Assembly: GCA_963205165.1 (NCBI GenBank)
Contig: CAUJJX010000037.1
Span: forward strand, 1-46,052
DNA length: 46,052 nt
Origin: Pseudomonadota bacterium
GTDB lineage: Bacteria; Pseudomonadota; Gammaproteobacteria; Burkholderiales; Ga0077523
Direction: 5' to 3'
Shown: positions 8,039-17,248 of the stretch, piece by piece
How positions within the stretch are numbered: the first letter of the stretch is position 1
Layout of the letters: every line of letters starts with the position of its first letter
Translations under genes and position numbers: made by a program
The notes under the pieces: model-generated
The model's database searches: none
Told to the model about the DNA's origin: nothing
The model's input: the letters and a program-made list of their open reading frames with translations, nothing else

Positions 8039-9715
8039 TCATTCCTGCTGCGCGGATGGCAGCACGCCCGTCACCGACTGCGCGAGCTTGCCGATGTCGC
8101 CGCCCTGCACCCCGATCTCGCGGAGCAGCTGGTCGACGAGCGGCGCCTGCGCCCGGAAACGCAGCGCGGAGTTCACGACGCCGTCCGCGAATCCGCCGCC
8201 GCTGCCGTCCGTCGACACGCCGTTGCTGCCACCGCCGAGCCCGTCGACGTGCATGATCCGGATGCTCTCGATGTGCTCCATCGGCTTCACCGACTCGCGG
8301 ATGATCGAGTCGATCTTCTCGATGAGCTTCAGCCGGAACGCCGACATCCGCGCCTCGGGGCTCAGGACGTTCTGCGCCTCGTGCATCAGGCGCGTGCCCT
8401 CGGCCTCGATCTCGGCCCGGACGCGCATCGCGAGCGACCGGATCCGGTCGGCATCGGCTTCGGCTTCGGCCTGCGCGCGCACGGCCGCACCGCGATCGGC
8501 GGACGCGAGCATCTCGGCCTGCGCCGCGACCTGCAATCGCAACGCCTCGCGCTCGGCTTCCTTGCGGGCCTCGATCAGCTCGATCGACTTGCGCCGCTCG
8601 GCCACCTCGGTCTCGCGGGCCGTGAAGACTCGTTCCTCCTGGGTCACCGCGATCGCACGCGCGTGATCGGCGGCGGCCTGCGCTTCCGACTGCGCCTTCG
8701 ATTGTTCGGCGACGGCGATCGCGCGCTGCTGTTCCGCGAGTTCCAGCGACATCCGGCGCTCGATCTCGGCGCCCTGCACGTCGCGTTCGCGATGGATGCG
8801 CGCTTCCTCGACGGTGCGCTCCGATTCGATCCGGGCCTTCTCGATCGTCTCGCGCGACGTGATCTGCGCGCGCTCGCCTTCCTGTTCCTTGTCGGCCCGC
8901 TCACGCGCGAGATCGGCCCGCTGGTGCGCGCGCCGGATCTCGAGTTCACGCTCCTGGGCGAGCCGCGCGTATTCGAGCTCGCGGTCGATGTCGAGGGCCA
9001 TCCGCTCCGTCTCGAGGTTCTTGTTGCGGATCTGGATCATCGTGTCCTGCTCGACGTCGTTGCGCTGCTTCTTGCGCTTCTCGATCTGCTCGGTCAGGCG
9101 CGTCATGCCCTCCGCGTCGAACGCGTTGCTCGGATTGAAGTACTCCATCGCCGTCTGGTCGAGCTGCGTGAGCGACGCCGCCTCGAGTTCGAGGCCGTTC
9201 TTCAGCAGGTCTTCGGAGACCACCTGCCGCACGCGCTTCACGTACTCGCCACGCTTCTCGTGCAGCTCCTCCATCGTCATCTCGGCCGCGACGGTGCGCA
9301 GCGCGTCGACGAACTTGCCTTCGATCAGCGCTTCGAGCTGCTCCGGCTGCAGCGTGCGCTGGCCGAGCGTCTGGGCCGCTGCCGCGACGGCGTCCGGCCC
9401 GGCCTGCACCCGCACGTAGAACTCCGCGATCACGTCGACGCGCATGCGGTCGCGGGTGATGAGCGCCTTGTCGCGGCCGCGGCTCACCTCGAGCTTCAGC
9501 GTGTTCATGTTCACGGGAATCACGTCGTGCACGATCGGCAGCACGAACGCGCCGCCGTCGAGCACGACCTTCTGCCCGCCGAGGCCCGTGCGGACGAACG
9601 CGCGCTCCTTCGACGATCGGAGATAGAGCCAGTGGAGGAGCCACACCGCGATCGCGACGACGATCGCGACCGCGATGAGCCCGAGGATGAAAGTGCCGAA
9701 GTCAGCGCCGGACAT
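8039..9715 (-). CDS. Flotillin-like SPFH-domain membrane protein
   Basis: The 558-residue protein has one N-terminal membrane segment (TFILGLIAVAIVVAIAVWLL). An SPFH/band-7 domain follows to about residue 200 (ALITRDRMRVDVIAEFYVRV). Then comes a very long charged coiled coil rich in EA/ER repeats (about 210-440) and a Gly-rich tail. This is the architecture of bacterial flotillins of the FloT/YqiK type, which oligomerise in membrane microdomains. The SD AGGAGA lies upstream of the ATG and the gap to the preceding gene is 19 bases, so it is in the operon. Its presence within a catabolic/transport operon is unusual; it may scaffold the membrane transporter or enzymes (inference). Confidence 0.9.
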   Translation of the reverse strand: MSGADFGTFILGLIAVAIVVAIAVWLLHWLYLRSSKERAFVRTGLGGQKVVLDGGAFVLPIVHDVIPVNMNTLKLEVSRGRDKALITRDRMRVDVIAEFYVRVQAGPDAVAAAAQTLGQRTLQPEQLEALIEGKFVDALRTVAAEMTMEELHEKRGEYVKRVRQVVSEDLLKNGLELEAASLTQLDQTAMEYFNPSNAFDAEGMTRLTEQIEKRKKQRNDVEQDTMIQIRNKNLETERMALDIDRELEYARLAQERELEIRRAHQRADLARERADKEQEGERAQITSRETIEKARIESERTVEEARIHRERDVQGAEIERRMSLELAEQQRAIAVAEQSKAQSEAQAAADHARAIAVTQEERVFTARETEVAERRKSIELIEARKEAEREALRLQVAAQAEMLASADRGAAVRAQAEAEADADRIRSLAMRVRAEIEAEGTRLMHEAQNVLSPEARMSAFRLKLIEKIDSIIRESVKPMEHIESIRIMHVDGLGGGSNGVSTDGSGGGFADGVVNSALRFRAQAPLVDQLLREIGVQGGDIGKLAQSVTGVLPSAQQE

Positions 9716-9734
9716 GAGTCTTCTCCTGGTTCCG

Positions 9735-10565
9735 TTATCGCGTGATCTGCTTGAACTTGCGGGTCTGCTCGGTCAGCGCCACCTCGGTCGGCAGGCGCTC
9801 CATGCTCGACGCGCCGTAGAACCCGTGACACCCCGGGCAGTGCTGGAGGATGTAGCGCGCGTCGTCCGGCATCGCGATGGGGCCGCCGTGGCAAAGCACG
9901 ATGACGTCCGGCTTCACCTCGGTCGCGGCAGCCGCGAGCGCGTTGATGCGCGGCACGCAGTCCGCGAGCGTCAGTGCCGTCTCGGCGCCGATCGCGCCGC
10001 CGGTCGTGAGGCCCATGTGGCACACGACGATGTCGGCGCCGGCACCGGCCATGGCGCGGGCGTCGTCCTCGCAGAAGACGTAGGGCGTCGTGAGCAGTCC
10101 GAACTCGTGGGCGCGGGCGATCATCTCGACCTCGATGCCGTAGCCCATGCCCGTCTCTTCGAGGTTCTTGCGGAACGTGCCGTCGATCAGCCCGACCGTC
10201 GGGAAGTTCTGGACGCCCGAGAACCCGAGGTCGATCAGCTGGCGCATCAGGTGGTCGGTGATCATGAACGGATCGGTGCCGTTCACGCCCGCGAGCACCG
10301 GCGTGCGCTTCACGACCGGCAGCACCTCGCGCGCCATCTCGAGCACGACCTCGTTCGCGTTGCCGTAGGCGAGCAGGCCGGCGAGCGAGCCGCGGCCGGC
10401 CATGCGATAGCGGCCGGAGTTGTAGATGACGATGAGGTCGATGCCGCCGGCCTCCTCGCACTTCGCGGAGAGACCGGTGCCGGCGCCTCCGCCGACGATG
10501 GGTTCGCCGCGGCGGATCATGTCGCGGAACTTGTCGAGGATGGCCTGACGGGCGATGCGTGGCAC
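9735..10565 (-). CDS. Tm-1-type TIM-barrel protein (phosphoenolpyruvate hydrolase-like family)
   Basis: This 276-residue TIM-barrel protein has [20 protein letters not shown] near the start, [16 protein letters not shown], and a [10 protein letters not shown] loop. It matches the family often named phosphoenolpyruvate hydrolase-like, equivalent to the C-terminal domain of plant Tm-1-like proteins. In those proteins it follows a UPF0261 domain; here the UPF0261 part is encoded just upstream, fused to an ABC ATPase. The start is GTG with AGGAGG at good spacing. The 18-base gap to the fusion gene implies co-translation. The reaction is not established; the paired domains probably act on one substrate. 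Confidence 0.82.
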   Translation of the reverse strand: MPRIARQAILDKFRDMIRRGEPIVGGGAGTGLSAKCEEAGGIDLIVIYNSGRYRMAGRGSLAGLLAYGNANEVVLEMAREVLPVVKRTPVLAGVNGTDPFMITDHLMRQLIDLGFSGVQNFPTVGLIDGTFRKNLEETGMGYGIEVEMIARAHEFGLLTTPYVFCEDDARAMAGAGADIVVCHMGLTTGGAIGAETALTLADCVPRINALAAAATEVKPDVIVLCHGGPIAMPDDARYILQHCPGCHGFYGASSMERLPTEVALTEQTRKFKQITR

Positions 10566-10583
10566 GGGGCTGCCTCCTGGCGA

Positions 10584-12863
10584 TCAGGGCCTGCCGGCCC
10601 GGGTGGGACGCGACGACGGGTGGTCGCCGCGCGGTTCGATCTCGGCGAACTGCGCGACGAGCGCATCGACGAACGCCGCGTCGTTGATGTCATACGGCAG
10701 CTTCACGAGCCGCCGCTGCGTGGTGGGACGGAAGTTCCGCTCGATGGCCGAGAACAGCGCGCGGTCGGCCTCGGGCAGCCAGAACGGCTTGCCCGGCACG
10801 TCGAGCAGCGACACGCCGCCCTCGGGAATCAGGAAGCGCACGGGGCCTTCCATCCGGTTGAGCTTCGCGGCGATCCACTCGCCGATCGCGCGGCATTCCT
10901 CGGGGGTCGTGCGCATCAGCGTGACGTTCGCGTTGTGCTTGTAGAGCGTGCGCCCGCGGAACTGCGGCGGCACGGTGTCGAGCGCGTGGAAATTCACCAT
11001 GTCGAGGGCGCCGCACGAACCGATGTAGGGCACGCGCGTGCGGATGATCGAATCGAAGCGCTCCGGCCCCGCCGAGAACACGCCGCCGACCAGTTCGTCG
11101 GCCACCTCGGTCGTCGTGATGTCGATGACCGCCGAGATCAATCCGGAGTCGACGAGCTTCTCCAGCGACTGTCCACCGGTGCCTGTCGCGTGGAAGGTCA
11201 GGCAGTCCCAGCGGTCTTCGAGGCGGTGCGTCACGGCCTGCACGCACGGGGTGGTCACGCCGAACATCGTGAGCCCGATGGCCGGCTTCGAGCGACTCGG
11301 CGCACCGTCGCGCGCGGCGTTCAGGATCATCCCGCCGAGCGCGTGCGCGGCGTTCGCGAGGACACGCTCCGAGATCCGGTTGATGCCCGAGACGTCGGTG
11401 ACCGAATACATCATGCAGATGTCCGACGGACCGACGTAGGGCTTCACGTCGCCCGACGCGACGGTCGACACCATCATCTTCGGGACGCCGATCGGCAGGC
11501 GGCGCATCGCGGGCGTCGCGAGCGCCGTCCCGCCGGAACCGCCCGCGGAGATGATCCCGCCGAGGTCGCGACGCGTCGTCACGAAGCGCTCGAACGCGAT
11601 CGACATCGCCTCGACCGAGGCGCCGCGGTCGCCGGTGAACACGGCGTGCGCGCCCTTCGGATGATGCCGCGCAACTTCGTTCGGCCCGACGTTCGCGGAC
11701 GACGGCTTGCCCGACGTCGACAGGTCGACCGTCACGGTGCGCAGCCCCATGTGTTCGAGGCAGCCGCGGATGAACAGCAGCTCGCGGCCCTTCGTGTCGA
11801 ACGTCCCTGCGACGTAGGCGACGCTGCCCGCCGACCCGGTCATCGGCATCGAGGCGGCCGGCATCGCGGACGCGGGCGCCGGGGTCGACGACCGCGCGTC
11901 GGCATCGTCGCCCGCCGCGCCGATCGCGAACTCGCCCGGATCGGCACCCGGGTCGCCGCTGTTCCAGCGATTGAACGCACGCACCGTCTGCGGCGGCGCC
12001 ACGGACGACGCCGGCGAACCCGGCATCGTGTCGTCGCCCGCGCGGCGCACGGTGAACACCCTCGGCGCATCGGCCGCGTCGGGCTTCGCGGCATCCGGCG
12101 CCTCGTCGACTTCGTCGTCGCCCGCAGACTTCACGCCGAGCAGCCGCTGCTGCAGTTCGTGGTCGGCCGCGAGTTCGTTCGCCGGCATCGTGCGGGCGAT
12201 GCGACCGTTCACCATCACGGCGATGTTGTCGGCGACGTCGAGCGCGACACCGAGGTTCTGCTCGATCAGCAGCACCGAGACCTCGCCCTCGTGCGCGAGG
12301 GCCGAGAGCATCTGCGCGACCTGATCGACGATGACCGGCGCGAGGCCCTCGGTGGGTTCGTCCATCACGAGCAGCGCCGGATTCAGCAGCAGCGCCCGCG
12401 CGATCGCGAGCATCTGCTGCTCGCCGCCGGACAGCTGCGCGCCGCCATTGCCCTTGCGCTCGGCGAGCCGCGGGAAGGTCTTGTAGACGCGATCGACGGT
12501 CCAGGCGCCACGGTTCGCGCCGCGGCTCGCGAGGCGCAGGTGCTCGTCGACCGACAGCGACGGCCACACGCGGCGACCCTGCGGAACGTAGCCGATGCCC
12601 TTCGCGGTGATGCGGTTCGGCGCGAGCCCCAGGATCTCGTCGCCGGCGAGCTTCACGCTGCCGCGCGCCGGGACGAGCCCCGTGATCGCGTTGCAGAGCG
12701 TCGTCTTGCCCATGCCGTTGCGGCCGACGACGGCGAGCACGCCGGCCGGCAGCGTCAGCGAAACCCCCTGCAGCGCATGGGCGCGTCCGTAATGCACGTC
12801 GAGATCGCGCACCTCGAGAATCGGGGTCGTGTCGCCGCTCGTGCCTATGGGTCGCCGGGCCAT
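10584..12863 (-). CDS. LivF-type ABC ATPase fused to Tm-1-like UPF0261 domain
   Basis: The product has 759 residues. Residues 15-250 are a branched-chain amino-acid-type ABC ATPase of LivF class: Walker [10 protein letters not shown], signature LSGGEQQM, Walker [14 protein letters not shown], and the H-loop replaced by IEQN as is usual in LivF. A Pro/Ala-rich linker runs to about 345. From [15 protein letters not shown] to near the C-terminus is a UPF0261/Tm-1-like domain ([32 protein letters not shown]). LivF is normally about 235 aa, so the fusion triples its length. Context: it is preceded by livG (10-base gap) and followed by the Tm-1 TIM-barrel gene. It likely couples import to the first metabolic step (inference). 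No clear Shine-Dalgarno supports the ATG. Confidence 0.9.
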   Translation of the reverse strand: MARRPIGTSGDTTPILEVRDLDVHYGRAHALQGVSLTLPAGVLAVVGRNGMGKTTLCNAITGLVPARGSVKLAGDEILGLAPNRITAKGIGYVPQGRRVWPSLSVDEHLRLASRGANRGAWTVDRVYKTFPRLAERKGNGGAQLSGGEQQMLAIARALLLNPALLVMDEPTEGLAPVIVDQVAQMLSALAHEGEVSVLLIEQNLGVALDVADNIAVMVNGRIARTMPANELAADHELQQRLLGVKSAGDDEVDEAPDAAKPDAADAPRVFTVRRAGDDTMPGSPASSVAPPQTVRAFNRWNSGDPGADPGEFAIGAAGDDADARSSTPAPASAMPAASMPMTGSAGSVAYVAGTFDTKGRELLFIRGCLEHMGLRTVTVDLSTSGKPSSANVGPNEVARHHPKGAHAVFTGDRGASVEAMSIAFERFVTTRRDLGGIISAGGSGGTALATPAMRRLPIGVPKMMVSTVASGDVKPYVGPSDICMMYSVTDVSGINRISERVLANAAHALGGMILNAARDGAPSRSKPAIGLTMFGVTTPCVQAVTHRLEDRWDCLTFHATGTGGQSLEKLVDSGLISAVIDITTTEVADELVGGVFSAGPERFDSIIRTRVPYIGSCGALDMVNFHALDTVPPQFRGRTLYKHNANVTLMRTTPEECRAIGEWIAAKLNRMEGPVRFLIPEGGVSLLDVPGKPFWLPEADRALFSAIERNFRPTTQRRLVKLPYDINDAAFVDALVAQFAEIEPRGDHPSSRPTRAGRP

Positions 12864-12873
12864 GGAGGGTCGC

Positions 12874-13662
12874 TCAGTGCTTGCCGAGATAGATGGCCTG
12901 CACCTCGGGGTCGGCCTCGATCTCGGCCGGCGTGCCGTGCTTCAGCACGCGCCCGTTGTGCATGATGGTCACGCGCTCGGCCACGCGCAGCGCGATGTCG
13001 AGATCGTGTTCGATGATGACGAAGCCCATGTGCCGCGGCAGCCCTTCGAGCAGCGCGACGAGCTCGCGGCGCTCGGCGGGCGACAGGCCGGCGGCCGGTT
13101 CGTCGAACAGGATGAGCCGCGGCGCACCGGCCAGCGCCATCCCGATTTCGAGCTGGCGCTGCTGGCCGTGCGAGAGCGCGTTCACGAACGTGTCGCCGAC
13201 GGCTTCGAGCCGTACATGCGCGAGCAGTTGTTCGGCCGACGCGCGGGACGGATCCGCCGGGCCGCCGCGTCGCCACGAGAAGCGTCCCGGGTTCACCCCG
13301 CGGACGGCGAGAAAGAGGTTGTCGCGGACCGTGAGGTCGCGGAACAGGAGTGACGCCTGATACGTGCGCCGCATCCCGCGGCGGATGTGCTCGCTCGGCG
13401 GCAGGGAGGTGACGTCCTCGCCGAAGAACACGACGCGTCCGCTCGTCGGGGGGAAGTCACCCGTGATCGCGTTGAAGAGCGTCGTCTTACCCGCACCGTT
13501 GGCCCCGAGGATCGCGCGCCGTTCGCCGGCCGCGACCGTGAGGCTCACGTCGTCGATCGCCTTCAGCGCGCCGAAGCTGCGCGTGACGTGTTCGAGGACG
13601 AGCGCGTCGCCCGAGGTGATCGGGGACGGGGCGGTGGAACGGAGATGGGCGATGGCGGGCAT
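12874..13662 (-). CDS. livG: LivG-type ABC transporter ATPase
   Basis: The 262-residue ATPase subunit belongs to a branched-chain amino-acid-type (HAAT) importer. It shows Walker [10 protein letters not shown], signature [12 protein letters not shown], Walker [14 protein letters not shown] and H-loop IIEHD, plus the LivG-typical C-terminal [10 protein letters not shown]. It would form the cytoplasmic ATPase pair with the LivF half of the next gene and energise LivH/LivM. It is separated from livK by a 183-base gap carrying repeats, which might split the transcript or insulate expression. The cargo is unlikely to be simply leucine given the surrounding hydrolases. Confidence 0.93.
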   Translation of the reverse strand: MPAIAHLRSTAPSPITSGDALVLEHVTRSFGALKAIDDVSLTVAAGERRAILGANGAGKTTLFNAITGDFPPTSGRVVFFGEDVTSLPPSEHIRRGMRRTYQASLLFRDLTVRDNLFLAVRGVNPGRFSWRRGGPADPSRASAEQLLAHVRLEAVGDTFVNALSHGQQRQLEIGMALAGAPRLILFDEPAAGLSPAERRELVALLEGLPRHMGFVIIEHDLDIALRVAERVTIMHNGRVLKHGTPAEIEADPEVQAIYLGKH

Positions 13663-13684
13663 TCGAGGATTCAGGCGTTGGGCT

Positions 13685-13719
13685 TCAGGCGTCAGGCGTC
13701 AGGCGTCAGGCGTCAGGCG
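13685..13719. repeat. Second tandem heptamer array (TCAGGCG, five units)
   Basis: Five exact TCAGGCG units, with degenerate units just upstream from 13671, lie immediately after the livG start in the livK-livG gap. The unit is the reverse complement of the GCCTGAC heptamer at 2140-2209. Confidence 0.85.
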
Positions 13720-13722
13720 GGA

Positions 13723-13820
13723 GCGTAGGTCGGATTAGCGGCGCAGCCGCGTAATCCGACGCCGGCGCTCACACAACCTTCAGCGTCGGATTACGTGCTT
13801 CGCACTAATCCGACCTACGC
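13723..13820. repeat. 98-bp palindromic element with perfect 16-bp inverted ends (REP/BIME-like)
   Basis: GCGTAGGTCGGATTAG at 13723-13738 is the exact reverse complement of 13805-13820. Inside, two smaller hairpins each pair CGGATTA with TAATCCG. The GTAGGTCGGATTAG core is, from memory, a common dispersed palindrome in beta- and gammaproteobacteria. It lies between livK and livG, where it could stabilise or attenuate the polycistronic message. Confidence 0.85.
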
Positions 13821-13845
13821 ACTACTCCGACCGATGCACCGATCG

Positions 13846-15096
13846 TCACGGGCAGTTCGGCACGTCCCGCGAACCCAGACCCATCTTCTGGAACTCGGCC
13901 TTCGACAGGCCCAGCGTCTGGCTCACGTTCGGGACCGACTTGATGACCTTGCTCGCGAGGCTGCCGTCGGCGTTCTTCACGACTTCCGTGATGTACGTCG
14001 TGCCGACGCCGTTGCGGTTCTCGTCGATCCGGATGTCGCCGGCGGGGCCCTTCACGACGAGCTTCTGCAGCGCCGCGCGGTACTTCTTCTGGCCGTCGGA
14101 AAGATCACCCTTCACCGCGTCCAGCCCTTCGAGCGCGGCCTTCGTGCTGATGTAGTAGAGGAACGCGAACAGCGACGGGCTCGGGAATCCGTCCTTGAAG
14201 TTCGCCTTGTAGTCGGACACGAACTTCTTCCACTCGGGCGTATCGAGCGAGTCGGCCATCGGACCCGCGGACGGCGTGCCGACGAGCGATTCGCGGCGCT
14301 TGCCCTTGTAGTTCAGCACCGTCTGGTCGACCGTGATCGTGCCGCCGACCATCGGCTTGTCGCCGCCGGCCTGCTCGTACTGCGTGAGGAAGTTCACGGC
14401 GTCCGCGCCACCCAGCACGACGAGCACGGCGTCGATGTCGCCCGGGATCTTCGAGACGACCGACGAGTAGTCCTTCGTGCCCAGCGGGACCCACGACTTG
14501 CCGACGATGTGGCCGCCCTTCGCGCAGTAGCTCGCCATGAAGCCCTGCACCTGCGAGTACGGGAAGCCGTAGTCCTCGGCGATCAGGTACATCTTCTTGT
14601 AGCCCTTCGCGAGCGCGTGCTCGCCGAGACCGACCATCCACTGCGCGCCTTCCGTGTGGAAGCGGAAGAAGTTGGCCGACGGATCGACGAGCGTCGTCGC
14701 CTGCGCGCCCGACGAGCCGTTGATGAACGTGACACCCGGCTGGCTCTTCGAGTAGTTCTTGACGGCGATGCCCTCGTCGCCCGACAGCGGTCCGATCATG
14801 ATCTGGACCTTGTCCTGCTCGACGAGCTTGCGGGTCGCGCCGACGGCCTTGTCGGGCGTGGCGTTCGACGAGCCTTTCACGAACTCGATCTTGTGCCCGC
14901 CCGCCATCCCGTTCTTCTGCTTCAGCGCCAGCTCGGCACCACGGATGCCGTCCTGGCCACCGGCCGCGAACGGGCCTTCGAGCGTGGCGAGCACGCCGAT
15001 CCTGATCACGTCGTCCGCATGCGCGGCCCCGGCGAATGCCAGGGCCACGGCCGCAGCGAGCACACCTTTTCCGATCACACGTCGCTTCAGGTCCAT
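13846..15096 (-). CDS. livK: LivK-type periplasmic substrate-binding protein
   Basis: The 416-residue periplasmic binding protein of the HAAT (branched-chain amino-acid/amide) ABC type has a signal peptide, MDLKRRVIGKGVLAAAVALAFAGAAHA. The mature part starts DDVIRIGVLATLEGPFAAGG, the usual family opening, and contains IGPLSGDEGIAV and a type I periplasmic fold. The ATG at 15096 is chosen over the longer ORF because it has GGGAGG upstream and starts the signal peptide. The gene begins two bases after the livM stop. It is longer than E. coli LivK (about 369 aa), as in aromatic-compound and amide-binding relatives. Ligand unknown. Confidence 0.92.
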   Translation of the reverse strand: MDLKRRVIGKGVLAAAVALAFAGAAHADDVIRIGVLATLEGPFAAGGQDGIRGAELALKQKNGMAGGHKIEFVKGSSNATPDKAVGATRKLVEQDKVQIMIGPLSGDEGIAVKNYSKSQPGVTFINGSSGAQATTLVDPSANFFRFHTEGAQWMVGLGEHALAKGYKKMYLIAEDYGFPYSQVQGFMASYCAKGGHIVGKSWVPLGTKDYSSVVSKIPGDIDAVLVVLGGADAVNFLTQYEQAGGDKPMVGGTITVDQTVLNYKGKRRESLVGTPSAGPMADSLDTPEWKKFVSDYKANFKDGFPSPSLFAFLYYISTKAALEGLDAVKGDLSDGQKKYRAALQKLVVKGPAGDIRIDENRNGVGTTYITEVVKNADGSLASKVIKSVPNVSQTLGLSKAEFQKMGLGSRDVPNCP

Positions 15097-15098
15097 GA

Positions 15099-16247
15099 CT
15101 ACCTCCCTTGTTGTTGCGGCAATCGCCGCGTTTCGGCACCGGGTCCGCGGCGGGCGGCGAAGCGGGTGCGGAGTTGCACCCACCAGCCGAGCATCCCGTC
15201 GGGGGAGAACAGCACGATCACGAGAAAGACGCCGCCGATGACCGTGTTGAAGCGTTCCCGGTAGTCGTTCCCGAGAAGGTCGATGGCGAAGTTCTGGAGC
15301 AGCACATAGATCACCGCGCCGATGAAGGCGCCGAGCGGATGCCGCATGCCGCCGAGCACGGCGATGATCAGGATCTTGATGAGGGCGCCGGTGCCGACCG
15401 TCCCGGGGGTGACGAGTCCGTCGTACCAGACGAGCAGCACGCCGCCGACGGCCGCGAGGAACCCCGCGAGCGTGTAGGCGGCGACGCGATGCGCCACGAC
15501 GTCGAAGCCGAGCGAGTTCATCCGACGGGGGTTGTCGCGCACGCCCTGCAGCGCGAGGCCGAACGGCGCGCGCAGCACGTACTGCACGAGCCAGTAGCCG
15601 CCGAGGGCACAGAAAAGCGCGAGGTAGTAGAAGGGCGTCGCGTCGTGCCAGTTCACGCCGAACGCGACGGGCGCCTCGACCTTCTGGAAGCCCTGGAATC
15701 CGTTGAACAGGCTGTAGTTCTGGACGCAGAGATACTGGAACGCGACGCCGATCGCGAGCGTGATCATGATCGTGTAGATGCCCTCGGTGCGCACCGAGAG
15801 CCAGCCGATGAAGGTCGCGGCGATCGTCGCGATCACCACCGCCATCGACGCCGCGAGCCACCACGGCCAGCCGAGGCTGATGTGATCGGCCGCGCTGAAT
15901 CCGAAGATCGCGACGACGTAGGCGGCGATGCCCGCGACGGTCATCTGGGCGAGCGACACCATGCCGCCGGAGCCCGCGAGGAAGGTCAGCGACAGCGCGA
16001 TCAACCCGAGCGCGAGCGACTGGCCGCCGATCTGGAACGTGAAGAACGGCGTCGCGATCCACGGATAGAGCAGGAGCGCTGCGAGGCCGATCAGGTGCCG
16101 CGGACGGATCGCCGCGATGCGCCGGCGGATGCCCCAGCCCCCGGACACCGGATGTCCGGCCGGCGTGGCGCCCGCAACGTGCGCCACGGGGTTCGCCACA
16201 GCCGCGGCGCCGGCGTTCATCGCACGACGCCAGTGCGCAGCGCTCAT
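15099..16247 (-). CDS. livM: LivM-type ABC transporter permease
   Basis: The 382-residue inner-membrane permease has eight or more hydrophobic segments (LIGLAALLLYPWIATPFF, SLALGLIALSLTFLAG, TIMITLAIGVAFQYL) and the LivM motif GVRDNPRRMNSLG in its cytoplasmic loop. It would pair with LivH. The ATG at 16247 has a GGGAGGT Shine-Dalgarno. About 45 N-terminal residues before the first membrane helix are cytoplasmic. It lies within the minus-strand operon, 49 bases from livH and two from livK. Confidence 0.93.
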   Translation of the reverse strand: MSAAHWRRAMNAGAAAVANPVAHVAGATPAGHPVSGGWGIRRRIAAIRPRHLIGLAALLLYPWIATPFFTFQIGGQSLALGLIALSLTFLAGSGGMVSLAQMTVAGIAAYVVAIFGFSAADHISLGWPWWLAASMAVVIATIAATFIGWLSVRTEGIYTIMITLAIGVAFQYLCVQNYSLFNGFQGFQKVEAPVAFGVNWHDATPFYYLALFCALGGYWLVQYVLRAPFGLALQGVRDNPRRMNSLGFDVVAHRVAAYTLAGFLAAVGGVLLVWYDGLVTPGTVGTGALIKILIIAVLGGMRHPLGAFIGAVIYVLLQNFAIDLLGNDYRERFNTVIGGVFLVIVLFSPDGMLGWWVQLRTRFAARRGPGAETRRLPQQQGR

Positions 16248-16296
16248 CGGGCACCTCCCGCGCGGACGACGCGTCGCGGCGTGATGCGGTTCGCGC

Positions 16297-17244
16297 TCAT
16301 CCGCGCTTCCCCATCAACCCCTGCGGCCGGAACGCCAGCACGAGCACCATGATCACGAAGGTGAAGACGACGCCGTACGTCGGCGCGTACGCGAGGCCGA
16401 ACTGCTCGGCGAGCCCGATGAGCAGCGCGCCGAGCGCGGCACCGGGGATGGAACCCATGCCGCCGACGATCACGACCTCGAGCGACGCGAGCAGGTAGCG
16501 GGTGTCCTCGCCGGGCGCGATCGACAGCGCTGTCCCGCCGACGACACCGCCGAAGCCCGCGAGCCCGGCACCGATCGCGAACGTGATCGCGAAGACCATC
16601 TGCACGTTCGTCCCGGCGGCCGCGAGCATCGCGCGATCGTCGACGCCTGCACGGATCATCATCCCGACGCGCGTGCGGTTCAGGAACCACCAGAGCAGGA
16701 CGCCGATCACGATGGCCGTCGCGAGCATCACGAGCCGGTACGTCGGGTACGCCTTGATGAACGGCATCGGCGTGCGGCCGAAGATGATCCCGGGCGGATC
16801 GAACTGGTAGATCTCGCCGCCGAAGCCCCACAGCAGGAGGTCGGCGATCACGATGGAGAGACCGATCGTGAACATCGTCTGGCGGAGATCCTGGCCGGGC
16901 ATGTGACGGAACACCGCGACCTGCAGCAGCAGGCCCGCGAGCGCCGACACGAGGAAGCCCGCGACGACGGCCACGAGCCACGACCCGGTGACGTCGCCGA
17001 CGACCCAGCCGATGTAGGCACCGAGCAGGAACAGCGAGCCGTGCGCGAGGTTCACGTTGCGCATCAGTCCGAAGACGAGCGTGAAGCCGCTCGCGACGAC
17101 GAAGTACAGCGACGCGAGCGTCACGCCGTTCAGCAGCGTCCGGAGGAAGAGCTTCGCGTCGTCGGCGCAGGCCCAGACGACGAACACCGCCACCGGGATC
17201 GCGATCACGGCGCGCAGCAGCCAGCGGCGGAATGTCGGATTCAC
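16297..17244 (-). CDS. livH: LivH-type ABC transporter permease
   Basis: This 315-residue permease has the LivH pattern: TLLNGVTLASLYFVVASGFTLV, GLMRNVNLAHGSL, and the EAA-like loop followed by VIVGGMGSIPGAALGALLIG. The GTG at 17244 (VNPTFRRW) is preferred because it gives family length (E. coli LivH 308 aa) and starts four bases after the upstream amidohydrolase stop. The ORF-track ATG at 17292 would overlap that gene and add a basic stretch. The Shine-Dalgarno is weak for both, so the start is moderately sure. Confidence 0.9.
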   Translation of the reverse strand: MNPTFRRWLLRAVIAIPVAVFVVWACADDAKLFLRTLLNGVTLASLYFVVASGFTLVFGLMRNVNLAHGSLFLLGAYIGWVVGDVTGSWLVAVVAGFLVSALAGLLLQVAVFRHMPGQDLRQTMFTIGLSIVIADLLLWGFGGEIYQFDPPGIIFGRTPMPFIKAYPTYRLVMLATAIVIGVLLWWFLNRTRVGMMIRAGVDDRAMLAAAGTNVQMVFAITFAIGAGLAGFGGVVGGTALSIAPGEDTRYLLASLEVVIVGGMGSIPGAALGALLIGLAEQFGLAYAPTYGVVFTFVIMVLVLAFRPQGLMGKRG

Positions 17245-17248
17245 GCGC

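Noticed and set aside
9675-12965. 1096-aa plus-strand ORF opposite the Tm-1/LivF genes
   Set aside because: Antisense shadow; the minus strand encodes well-conserved ABC and UPF0261 motifs.
13723-13820. 98-bp inverted-repeat element as a small insertion sequence
   Set aside because: It is too short to code for a transposase and has internal hairpins typical of REP/BIME repeats; no target duplication could be recognised.
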